DNA of 64,000 nt from Halomonas icarae (GTDB taxonomy: Bacteria; Pseudomonadota; Gammaproteobacteria; Pseudomonadales; Halomonadaceae), in NCBI RefSeq assembly GCF_009901955.1, contig NZ_WUTS01000001.1:931034-995033 (forward strand). The letters are read 5' to 3'. Of this stretch, positions 34,723 through 41,491 are shown piece by piece (the first letter of the stretch is position 1; each line of letters opens with the position of its first letter). Position numbers and translations under genes: made by a program. The notes below the pieces were generated by a model. That model was not told the DNA's origin. It ran no database searches and worked only from the letters and a program-made list of their open reading frames with translations.

Positions 34723-34872
34723 GGCTGTATTTCCTTGTTGTCAGTCACGAATCGAGTTGTGGTTTTGGCTTCGGAGTATCTTCGGGTGATGCCACGGATA
34801 TGGCGATTTCTCACACTATGAGTGGGTTTGAGTCAGACGGAGGGCCAGTAAAGTTACTGGAATAAATAACAG

Positions 34873-34901
34873 AAAAGCCATGCCAGGTTGGCATGGCTTT
34901 T
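34873..34901 (-). terminator. Rho-independent terminator downstream of the 34926 gene
   Basis: A 13-bp perfect stem (34873-34885 with 34889-34901) and a 3-nt GGT loop; the stem itself ends in AAAA/TTTT, so it can act in both directions. It lies 25 bp past the stop of the small minus-strand gene and upstream of the amidase gene. Confidence 0.85.
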
Positions 34902-34925
34902 CTTTTCAGCGCTCAATCATAACAC

Positions 34926-35183
34926 CTAGGCAGTGACATACTCGGCGTCGACAGTATCGGTCGACTCGGTAGAGGAGGGTGCTGCATAAAGCTCTGCAGG
35001 AACACCCTCCTGTTCATAATGCTTCGGATTGATCCAGGTGGTCGTTACATGCTCCCAAGGGACATTCTCACCGGTCTGCTTTCGATGAAAGTTTGCCCCC
35101 GACTTGGAAGCCTGGCCCCAGGTGGTGGCAGGGAAGAATCCGATGGTGTCTCCATCGTGAACTACCTTGAAGATGTCCATCAT
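34926..35183 (-). CDS. Small hypothetical protein
   Basis: 85 residues from the first of two adjacent ATGs (35183), with AGGAGG 11 nt upstream. The sequence begins MMDIFKVVHDGDTIGFFP and has an acidic, threonine-rich tail; no signal peptide, membrane segment or known domain. It has its own perfect terminator and an AT-rich upstream region (35210-35349), lower in GC than the neighbourhood, suggesting an acquired or highly expressed single gene. Function unknown. Confidence 0.7.
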   Translation of the reverse strand: MMDIFKVVHDGDTIGFFPATTWGQASKSGANFHRKQTGENVPWEHVTTTWINPKHYEQEGVPAELYAAPSSTESTDTVDAEYVTA

Positions 35184-35349
35184 TGATGCGTTGACCTCCT
35201 AAACATACCAGACCCTCAACTAGGCCACAGAATCCAGTATCATGCCTTGAAGTAACACTTTTTAGCTGACCCTCCATGATACCGTTTTAAATAAAAAGTA
35301 GCTAATTTTGTAAGTTTTAGGCGTGTTAAAAAGTGGCGTAAAAGAGATG

Positions 35350-35862
35350 TTATTTACTTTCCTGGCCGTTCATCTCCCCGATCCACGCCACCTCCAGCCG
35401 AAAGGGCCCCGACCGCCGGTCGGCGATAAGCAACCCCACCTGCCGGAGCGCCGCGGGATCGAGCGGCGGGGCGTCCTCCAGTCGCCGACCGCGGAACACC
35501 GCCTCGAACGCGTGCCAGGGCAGGGCAAGGCGTTGCCACTCGCCGGTGGGGGGCTGGAACAGCGCCCGATAGGCGGCGCCCTCGAACAGTTGGTTGGTGC
35601 GCAGGCGCAGCTGGTAGCAGCGGCCGTCGCCGCGCACATGGAGCACCAGGCCCGGAGCGCCGCTCAGGTCCATGGCCTCGCGTTCGCGGCGAACCGAAGC
35701 GAAACCGCCGTTGTTCTCCAGGGACGTCTCGCCACTGAACACCCCGACGCCGTCTTGCACCTGCAGGTTGCCGCGGGAGATGCCGCCCATCACATCATCG
35801 TTGATGGCCCGCCAGCGCTTGGCCTCGGCCGCGTGTTGAAAGTCGATCAGGTGTGCCGTCAT
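35350..35862 (-). CDS. CIA30 family protein
   Basis: 170 residues from ATG 35862. The sequence (NDDVMGGISRGNLQV, FSGETSLENNGGFASVR, then LVLHVRGDGRCYQLRLRTN and the C-terminal QVGLLIADRRSGPFRLEVAWI) matches the CIA30 galactose-binding-like beta-sandwich. In mitochondria CIA30 assists complex I assembly; the bacterial members have no established role and no complex I genes are nearby. No signal peptide, so cytoplasmic. Confidence 0.85.
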   Translation of the reverse strand: MTAHLIDFQHAAEAKRWRAINDDVMGGISRGNLQVQDGVGVFSGETSLENNGGFASVRREREAMDLSGAPGLVLHVRGDGRCYQLRLRTNQLFEGAAYRALFQPPTGEWQRLALPWHAFEAVFRGRRLEDAPPLDPAALRQVGLLIADRRSGPFRLEVAWIGEMNGQESK

Positions 35863-36018
35863 GGGGGAACCTCGGGGTCGCGTGTCACCTGATGCCCAGT
35901 TTGCCTGTCGAGACACTCGCTGTCTTCCGGGGTGTCATCGTTGCACAGTTCGAAAAGAGCAGCGCCAGCGGGCCGGGCTCGCACCGAGTTCGGCCGGCTG
36001 CTTCCGGGTGCTTCAAGC

Positions 36019-36232
36019 CGCGGCTACCCAGTACCAGTACAATGCGGTGTTTGTGGCTTCTGCCAATCGCGGCTTGGTGCCGCTGGCGCCGGTGCTTCAA
36101 TCAGCCGCCGATGCCGTGACTACTCGTCGCCAGCGTGAGAATGAGGAGCGAGCGCTGCTCTATGTCAGCCTGACGCGTGCCAGAAAGCTGGCGTTTGTCT
36201 TCGGCTACGGGCAGATGAGCGAGTGGTTTTGA
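36019..36232 (+). pseudogene. C-terminal remnant of a UvrD/Rep-like helicase
   Basis: The frame ending at TGA 36230-36232 encodes YNAVFVASANRGLVPL and EERALLYVSLTRARKLAFVFGYG. The second segment is motif VI of superfamily 1 UvrD/Rep helicases (LLYVALTRAR). Nothing of motifs I-V is found upstream, and the frame loses all homology before about 36019, so this is the 3' scar of a deleted gene, probably a defence-associated helicase given the next two remnants. Confidence 0.7.
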
Positions 36233-36331
36233 TCGGCACCGCGGTGGTGTTACTGGAAGGCTTGCTATGATTCGTCGGTCTGCTGATCCTCAGCAGGCTT
36301 CTGATTGTGAGTATTCTGCTTGGGTGCTCGC

Positions 36332-36599
36332 TTCGTGCATGGCGGCATCATGCCCCAGGAGATCGTCGTGCCGGTGCTCACCGTCAAGCACCTGCGCGGG
36401 GAAGAAGATCGAGAAGCGCACCCGCCGCAACGTAGACGTGATCTCGCCCAAGGCCTCGCTGAAGATGGTCAACAATATCCAGAGCTTCGAGCTGCTGCAG
36501 ACCGAGGCGGTCTCCAGCGAGAAAACGGTGACCTTCGACAGCACCAGCGGGCGCATGAAGTCCGTGCACCTGTCGCTGTCGGGTACCGACTTAGATCGC
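36332..36599 (+). pseudogene. Frameshifted C-terminal remnant of PglZ (BREX phosphatase)
   Basis: Frame one encodes FVHGGIMPQEIVVPVLTVKH, the HGGxxxQEIVVPVL motif of the PglZ alkaline-phosphatase-like C-terminus. An extra G in the GGGG run at 36398-36401 shifts the frame, after which KKIEKRTRRNVDVIS, NNIQSFELLQTEAV and SEKTVTFDSTSGRMKSVHL continue the PglZ C-terminal beta region. Between the last two segments about 30 family residues appear to be deleted. The N-terminal catalytic part is missing. This is what remains of a BREX-type defence locus. Confidence 0.7.
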
Positions 36600-36617
36600 G
36601 AGTGTGACTACTTTCTT

Positions 36618-36643
36618 CCAAAGTTGTCAATTGACAACTTTGG
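36618..36643. promoter_or_regulatory. Perfect 26-bp palindrome, candidate operator of the two-gene module
   Basis: Half-site CCAAAGTTGTCAA followed immediately by its exact reverse complement. It ends 33 bp upstream of the start of the 87-residue gene and lies just after the PglZ remnant. The second gene of the module encodes a putative helix-turn-helix protein, so this looks like an autoregulatory operator of the kind found at toxin-antitoxin operons. There is no U-tract, so a terminator is unlikely. Confidence 0.7.
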
Positions 36644-36676
36644 CGACGAATGCCTAAGCTACTTGCAGGAGACACG

Positions 36677-36940
36677 ATGACCCGTCCACGACACAGCAAG
36701 AAGGACATCGAGGCGGCGCTGGTCCATGCCGAGGCGCAGGGCTGGCGGATTGAACTCGCTTCGGATCATGCCTGGGGCCGGCTGTACAGCCCGCACAACG
36801 ATAGCGAGTGCCGCTGCGGAGAGTTCTGCATCGTAAGCGTGAGGAGCACACCGAAGAACCCCGCCAATCATGCCCGGCAACTGCGCCGCGTGGGCGACAA
36901 CTGCACGGGGGGCACATCCTCCGAGGAGGACGAGACATGA
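36677..36940 (+). CDS. Small Cys/His-containing protein, first gene of a two-gene module
   Basis: 87 residues from ATG 36677 after a GCAGGAG site. Notable segments are IEAALVHAEAQGWRIEL, HAWGRLYSP, CRCGEFCIVSV and STPKNPANHARQLRR. The length, position and a lone His following a helical N-terminus recall HicA-type small toxins, but I do not see convincing homology. It overlaps the next gene by ATGA and both follow a perfect palindrome, an arrangement typical of toxin-antitoxin pairs. Function inferred only. Confidence 0.7.
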   Translation: MTRPRHSKKDIEAALVHAEAQGWRIELASDHAWGRLYSPHNDSECRCGEFCIVSVRSTPKNPANHARQLRRVGDNCTGGTSSEEDET

Positions 36941-37464
36941 CGACCTACGACTTTACCCTCAAGTTTGCGGTTCCCGATGACCTGGGCATGGAGGCGCTGG
37001 AATTCCGTCTCTTCGAGGCGGGCTGTGACGATGCCTTGATAGGCGTTGGCCTGAAGGGGCGTTTGGCCCTGGAGTTTTCCCGTGAGGCGGTGTCGGCCCA
37101 AGAGGCGATTACCAGCGCCATGGCGGATGTGAAGCGCGCGATCCCCGAGGCACGTCTGATCGAGGTGGGGCCTGACCTGGTTGGGGTCACTGATATTGCC
37201 GAGCTACTGGATTTTACCCGCCAGAACATGCGCAAGCTGCTGCAAACGCACCTGGCGACCTTTCCGCTGCCGCTGCATGAGGGGCGTGCCTCGCTATGGC
37301 ACCTGGCCGAGGTGCTGGACTGGTTCCAGACCCATCAGCGCAGGAAGATCGACGACGCCCTGCACGAGGTGGCGCAGGCCAGCATGCAGGCCAATGTGGC
37401 TCGTGAAAGCCGCCGGGTGCCGGCGGAACATATCCGCCACTTCGATGATGCCCTGGTGTCATAA
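36937..37464 (+). CDS. Putative HTH DNA-binding protein, second gene of the module
   Basis: 175 residues; ATG 36937 overlaps the previous stop. The N-terminal half (MTTYDFTLKFAVPDDLGMEA) is a small alpha/beta domain. The segment LVGVTDIAELLDFTRQNMRKLL at roughly residues 75-100 looks like a helix-turn-helix of the MerR/excisionase type. The basic C-terminus (ESRRVPAEHIRHFDD) is helical. A repressor or antitoxin acting at the upstream palindrome is the simplest reading. The stop is followed 43 bp later by the BrxL remnant. Confidence 0.7.
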   Translation: MTTYDFTLKFAVPDDLGMEALEFRLFEAGCDDALIGVGLKGRLALEFSREAVSAQEAITSAMADVKRAIPEARLIEVGPDLVGVTDIAELLDFTRQNMRKLLQTHLATFPLPLHEGRASLWHLAEVLDWFQTHQRRKIDDALHEVAQASMQANVARESRRVPAEHIRHFDDALVS

Positions 37465-37507
37465 ATGACCAATCCGGTGGAACCCGTTCGAATGGAAGTG
37501 CTCCCCC

Positions 37508-37609
37508 AACGTCAGCTCTGACGAGCCTGCTGACCTCAACACCCACTTCGCCGGGCGGGTAGTGCGCAAGGACCTGACCCAGCGGGACAAGGCGCTGGGG
37601 GTAGAGTAA
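37508..37609 (+). pseudogene. N-terminal remnant of BrxL (BREX Lon-like protein)
   Basis: The frame ending at TAA 37607-37609 encodes DLNTHFAGRVVRKDLTQR, matching the N-terminus of BrxL proteins (LxxHFAGRVVRKDLT). The several hundred residues that should follow are gone; instead 10 unrelated codons and a stop appear. Together with the PglZ remnant this fits a BREX locus in which pglZ precedes brxL, deleted on both sides. Confidence 0.65.
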
Positions 37610-37644
37610 TCCCCCTTACTGACAACTATTCCGGAGAGAGCCTC

Positions 37645-37881
37645 GTGAACACCGAACCCGAACTCATTCAGAGCCCCCTGAGCCAGACCATTATCCGTGA
37701 CGGCCATACCCTACAGGTAGATATCTACCGCCTGGAGGAGGAGCCCGACTGGCTGCTGGAAGTCGTCAACGAGGATGGCACCTCCCATGTGTGGGATGAT
37801 CGGTTTCCCACCGATCAGGCCGCCCTGGATGCGGTGCATGAGGCGATCGATGATGAGGGTATCGCGGCCTTCCTGGATTGA
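37645..37881 (+). CDS. Small acidic hypothetical protein
   Basis: 78 residues from GTG 37645 with GGAGAG upstream. Very acidic; segments LQVDIYRLEEEPDWLLEVVNEDGTSHVWDD and ALDAVHEAIDDEGIAAFL suggest a small beta-sheet followed by a helix. No known domain. The intact frame and ribosome site argue for a real gene, in contrast to the remnants before it. It is the last gene before the tRNA. Confidence 0.7.
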   Translation: MNTEPELIQSPLSQTIIRDGHTLQVDIYRLEEEPDWLLEVVNEDGTSHVWDDRFPTDQAALDAVHEAIDDEGIAAFLD

Positions 37882-38020
37882 TGATTTGGCCTAGAGCACG
37901 CGAAAGATAGAGGAGGAAGGAGAGGGGGAGGGGGGAAGTAATAGGGTGTTGGCCGTCCACCTCCCTTGGCTTATTGATCTCGCCTGGAACCTATATGGAA
38001 CCCACGGGAGCCACAACGAA

Positions 38021-38056
38021 AAACCGCCACTCGGCATGACCCGTTAGTGGCGGTTT
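38021..38056 (-). terminator. Terminator of the tRNA-Pro transcript
   Basis: An 11-bp stem (38021-38031 with 38046-38056, arm AAACCGCCACT) followed on the minus strand by a run of five T. It lies 14 bp beyond the tRNA 3' end. Confidence 0.85.
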
Positions 38057-38069
38057 CTCTTGATGTTTC

Positions 38070-38146
38070 TGGTCGGAGCGACAGGATTCGAACCTGCGAC
38101 CTTTGCAACCCCATTGCAACGCGCTACCAAGCTGCGCCACGCTCCG
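38070..38146 (-). tRNA. tRNA-Pro (anticodon GGG)
   Basis: A 77-nt cloverleaf on the minus strand. Acceptor CGGAGCG pairs with CGCTCCG; the anticodon arm TTGCA-ATGGGGT-TGCAA gives anticodon GGG with U33 and G37; the T arm contains GGTTCGAATCC. The discriminator is A and the 3' CCA is encoded. A terminator follows. No duplicated tRNA 3' end or integrase gene is seen nearby. Confidence 0.97.
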
Positions 38147-38356
38147 ACTCGCGTTTTCGGTTTCCTGACCGTCTGGCCTGTGCCCCGAGAACGAGGCGTA
38201 TACTAGCGCGTTAGCTGGCAAATGAAAAGCCCCTTTTGCACTTTCTTTTCAGATGCTTGGGTTGGGAGCGCTGGGGCGTGTCGCGATGATGCTCTATGAT
38301 GTCGGCGGTTTGTGCCGGGTATCGGGCGTTGTCGGGGTCGCAGAGGGGGAGTTGCC

Positions 38357-38716
38357 GTGCCGTTGATCATGGGGATGAGTGTGTTGTTGGCTTGCCAGTT
38401 CCTGGGGGAGCTGGTAGCGCGTGGGCTGACGCTGCCGATACCGGGGCCGGTGATTGGCATGGTGATCCTGCTGATTGGGCTGATGGTGAATGGCAAGGTG
38501 CCCAGGAGCCTGCGCATGACAGGGGAGGGTCTGCTGCGCTACCTGACCCTGCTGTTCGTTCCGGCGGGGGTGGGGCTGATGGTGCACTTCACGCTGATCG
38601 GACGGGATCTGTGGCCGATCCTGATCACCCTGGTGGTGTCCACGGGGTTGACCCTGGCCGCGACTGCCTGGGGACTGGATCGGCTAAACCGTCGCCGGGG
38701 AGGGGAGTCGCGATGA
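38357..38716 (+). CDS. CidA/LrgA family membrane protein
   Basis: 119 residues from GTG 38357 with a GGGGGAG site. Four membrane helices; FLGELVARGLTLPIPGPVIGMVILLIGL is the LrgA/CidA signature. These holin-like proteins work with LrgB/CidB, and in some bacteria the pair moves pyruvate or modulates murein hydrolysis. The stop overlaps the start of the LrgB gene. Whether it is the CidA or LrgA type cannot be decided. Confidence 0.85.
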   Translation: MPLIMGMSVLLACQFLGELVARGLTLPIPGPVIGMVILLIGLMVNGKVPRSLRMTGEGLLRYLTLLFVPAGVGLMVHFTLIGRDLWPILITLVVSTGLTLAATAWGLDRLNRRRGGESR

Positions 38717-39447
38717 GCCTGGCGACGCTGGACCAGCTGTGGGTCTATCTCTCCGGGAACCCGCTGCTCTCGCTGCTGATGACGCTGCTGATGTTCAGCC
38801 TGGCGGTGCGCATCAACACGGCTCTCGGCGGCACGCCACTGCTGCACCCGGTAACGCTCGCCATCGTCATGCTGATCGGCCTGCTGCTGCTGGTGGATAT
38901 GGATTACGCCACCTATTTCGAGGGGGCGCAGTTCATCCACTTCCTGCTGGGGCCGGCCACCGTGGCACTGGCGATCCCCCTGTATGACCATCGTGAGCGG
39001 GTCAGGCGGCTGCTGGTGCCACTGCTGCTGGCCTGTCTGCTGGGCATCGTCACGGCGGTGGCCAGCACCCTGGGCATTGCCCTGGCACTGGGAGCGCGCC
39101 TGGAAACGGTGCTCTCCCTGGCGCCGCGTTCGGTGACATCTCCCATCGCCATGGGGATCGCCGAGCAGATCGGAGGCATTCCTTCGCTGGCGGCGGGCCT
39201 GGTGCTGCTGACGGGATCCATCGGCTGTGCATTGTCGCCCTGGATATTTCGTCTGTTGCGGATCCAGGATCCGGTGGTGCAGGGGTTTGCCCTGGGGCTG
39301 TCGGCGCATGGCTTCGGCACGGCCCAGGCGTTTGCGCGGATCGGCGCCGTGGCCGGGGCCTTCTCGGGCCTGGCCATGGGGCTGACGGGGCTGCTTACGG
39401 CGTTTCTGCTGCCGCTGATCACGCGTCTCTTCGGGCTGGGGAACTGA
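38713..39447 (+). CDS. LrgB/CidB family membrane protein
   Basis: 244 residues from ATG 38713, overlapping the previous stop (ATGA). About seven membrane helices; signatures are GPATVALAIPLYDHRE, PRSVTSPIAMGIAEQIGG and SAHGFGTAQA, all typical of LrgB. Functions with the upstream CidA/LrgA protein as a two-component membrane unit. Often adjacent to LysR or LytTR regulators; none is present here. Confidence 0.9.
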   Translation: MSLATLDQLWVYLSGNPLLSLLMTLLMFSLAVRINTALGGTPLLHPVTLAIVMLIGLLLLVDMDYATYFEGAQFIHFLLGPATVALAIPLYDHRERVRRLLVPLLLACLLGIVTAVASTLGIALALGARLETVLSLAPRSVTSPIAMGIAEQIGGIPSLAAGLVLLTGSIGCALSPWIFRLLRIQDPVVQGFALGLSAHGFGTAQAFARIGAVAGAFSGLAMGLTGLLTAFLLPLITRLFGLGN

Positions 39448-39470
39448 AAAGGCGCCCGATCGGGGGCGCC
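39447..39470 (-). terminator. Hairpin between lrgB-like and phasin-like genes
   Basis: GGCGCCC (39451-39457) pairs with GGGCGCC (39464-39470); on the minus strand it is followed by TTTT, so it best terminates the minus-strand phasin-like gene. Confidence 0.65.
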
Positions 39471-39502
39471 TGAGTAGGGTGGTGTCGGTCGCTGCTGGGT
39501 GG

Positions 39503-39832
39503 CTAGATCTCCTCCCATATCCGTTTGCGAAAATCATGGCTGAGCTTGGTGGCGTGCTCCAGGCGCTTCATCTGGGCGTTGCTCACCTCCTTCACCAGCT
39601 TTTCATAGCAGGCCTGCACCTCCTCTGGAGTAGTGGGCTGTGGCCCGTCGAAGCACTCGGCGATTCTCTCACCGCTCTCGGCGATGGCCTTCAGGAACTC
39701 GGCTTCGAACTGCAGTGCCTCGGCGAGGCCTTCCATCCAGGCCAGTTGGGTGCGTGCCATGGGGTTGGCACCCTTGGTCCACTGCTGCTGCCACCATTCA
39801 AGCATCGGGTTGGAGAAGGGGTTCTGGGACAT
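39503..39832 (-). CDS. Phasin-like small helical protein
   Basis: 109 residues. Starts MSQNPFSNPMLEWWQQQW, then an all-helical region (WMEGLAEALQFEAEFLKAIAES, VQACYEKLVKEVSNAQMKRLEHA). The pattern of aromatic N-terminus plus amphipathic helices resembles small phasins that coat polyhydroxyalkanoate granules, which are common in Halomonas. No pha genes are visible in the window, so the assignment is tentative. Confidence 0.5.
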   Translation of the reverse strand: MSQNPFSNPMLEWWQQQWTKGANPMARTQLAWMEGLAEALQFEAEFLKAIAESGERIAECFDGPQPTTPEEVQACYEKLVKEVSNAQMKRLEHATKLSHDFRKRIWEEI

Positions 39833-39983
39833 GACGATCTCCTGGTCACTACGCCAGCGGCTGGTTGATACGGCATACGCCTCGTGATGTTGACTAGAGT
39901 ATAGGAGACCGTAGGCGGGAGGGCGGCGCTGGAGCGCTGCCCTTGTTAGTTGAGTTCAGGGTGCATGTCAGGGAGCGAGTGCG

Positions 39984-40157
39984 ATGTGGAGCGTGGTCAA
40001 GTCGGTACTGGCGGCCTTCTTCGGCGTACAGAAGGATGCCCAGCGTCGGGAGGACTTCGAGGAGGGGCATCCCGTGGCGTTCATCGCCGTGGGAATCCTG
40101 ATGGGATTGGTGTTCGTGGCGGTCGTTGCATTCATCGCCGTGTCGGCGGCGCGTTGA
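39984..40157 (+). CDS. DUF2970 small membrane protein
   Basis: 57 residues from ATG 39984 after GGGAGCG. A short cytoplasmic N-terminus with FFGVQKDAQRREDFEEG is followed by one membrane helix (VAFIAVGILMGLVFVAVVAFIA). This is the DUF2970 pattern, a family repeatedly found just upstream of coxB in gammaproteobacterial cytochrome oxidase clusters. Function unknown, but the location suggests a role in oxidase assembly. Confidence 0.8.
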   Translation: MWSVVKSVLAAFFGVQKDAQRREDFEEGHPVAFIAVGILMGLVFVAVVAFIAVSAAR

Positions 40158-40313
40158 AAAAGGCGTTGGCGGTGGGCGAGGGCGCGACCGTTGGCCGCAG
40201 TGTGGGTGTCTACACTTCCTTACAGAAATAGCTGAATCGAACGACCATCCGCGTGCGGATAGCGCGTGAGACGACAATAACAAGTCACGATAACCAGCAA
40301 GGAGGAGGCGCCG

Positions 40314-41432
40314 ATGCGCACGTTCATCGTGTGGACAGCAGGTTGCCTGGTCGTCCCCCTGATGACGACGCTGGCCATGGCCAATGGCTGGAACATGCCG
40401 GTGGGGGTGACCGATGTGAGTCGTGAGGTCCACTCCCTGCATATGACCATCTTCTGGATCTGTGTGGTCATCGGCGTGATCGTGTTCGGGGCGATGTTCT
40501 ACTCCCTGTTCCGCTTTCGCCACTCCAAGGGGGCCAAGGCGGCGCATTTCCATGAGCACCCCCTGGTCGAGGTGATCTGGACGGCGATTCCACTGCTGAT
40601 CCTGATCGGCATGGCGGTACCCGCCACGGCCACCCTCAAGAAGATGTATGACCCCTCCGATGCCGATCTGGATGTGATGATTACCGGCCAGCAGTGGCGC
40701 TGGCACTACGAGTATCTCGGCGAGGATGTCGCCTTTACCTCCAATCTCGGCACTCCCCGCGAGACGATTCGTGGCAAGGGGGAGCGCGGCGAGCATTATC
40801 TGCTCGAGGTCGATGAGCCGCTGGTGCTGCCCGTGGATCGCAAGGTGCGCTTCCTGATGACCTCCGATGATGTCATTCACTCCTGGTGGGTGCCGGATCT
40901 GGCCGTCAAGCAGGACACCATTCCCGGCTTCGTCAACGAGAACTGGGTGCGGATCAATGAGCCAGGCGTCTATCGCGGCCAGTGTGCCGAGCTGTGCGGT
41001 ATCAACCACGGCTTCATGCCGATCGTGTTGCAGGCGCTGGAGGAGGAGGAGTTCGATGCCTGGCTGGCCGAGCGCAAGGAGGCGGCCGCTCAGGAGGCCT
41101 CCGGTGTCGACCGCGAATGGAGCCTGGACGAGCTGATGGCGCGTGGCGAACAGAGCTACAACGCGGTGTGTGCCTCCTGCCACCAGCCCGATGGCAGTGG
41201 CAACCCGCCGGCCTTCCCGGCCCTGGCGGGCAACCAGGCACTGATGGAGGAGCGCGAGCGACATATCGAGACCGTGGTCAACGGGGTCTCGGGTGCCGCC
41301 ATGCCAGCCTTCCGTAACACCCTGAGTCCGGTGGAGGTTGCCGCCGTGATCACCTACGAACGCAACGCCTGGGGCAACGAGACCGGCGATGTGGTTCAGC
41401 CGTCGGAGATCGCCGAGCGGCTGGAAGAGTAG
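40314..41432 (+). CDS. coxB: Cytochrome c oxidase subunit II with fused cytochrome c
   Basis: 372 residues. A Sec signal and two membrane helices are followed by the cupredoxin domain carrying the CuA centre (GQCAELCGINHGFM). A C-terminal cytochrome c domain has the heme motif CASCH near residue 285 and its axial Met in GAAMPAF. This caa3-like fusion delivers electrons directly to CuA. It heads the oxidase operon, preceded by AGGAGG, 60 bp before ctaD. Confidence 0.95.
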   Translation: MRTFIVWTAGCLVVPLMTTLAMANGWNMPVGVTDVSREVHSLHMTIFWICVVIGVIVFGAMFYSLFRFRHSKGAKAAHFHEHPLVEVIWTAIPLLILIGMAVPATATLKKMYDPSDADLDVMITGQQWRWHYEYLGEDVAFTSNLGTPRETIRGKGERGEHYLLEVDEPLVLPVDRKVRFLMTSDDVIHSWWVPDLAVKQDTIPGFVNENWVRINEPGVYRGQCAELCGINHGFMPIVLQALEEEEFDAWLAERKEAAAQEASGVDREWSLDELMARGEQSYNAVCASCHQPDGSGNPPAFPALAGNQALMEERERHIETVVNGVSGAAMPAFRNTLSPVEVAAVITYERNAWGNETGDVVQPSEIAERLEE

Positions 41433-41491
41433 GTCGGCCGCGGTATTCCCAAGCGATCAGACAAGAACAGCGACAATCAGGGAGAGTGACC

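Noticed and set aside
37960..38146. Prophage or island attachment site at the tRNA-Pro gene
   Set aside because: No duplicated tRNA 3' end and no integrase gene in the flanks; only the phrase TGGAACC occurs twice close together, which is too short.
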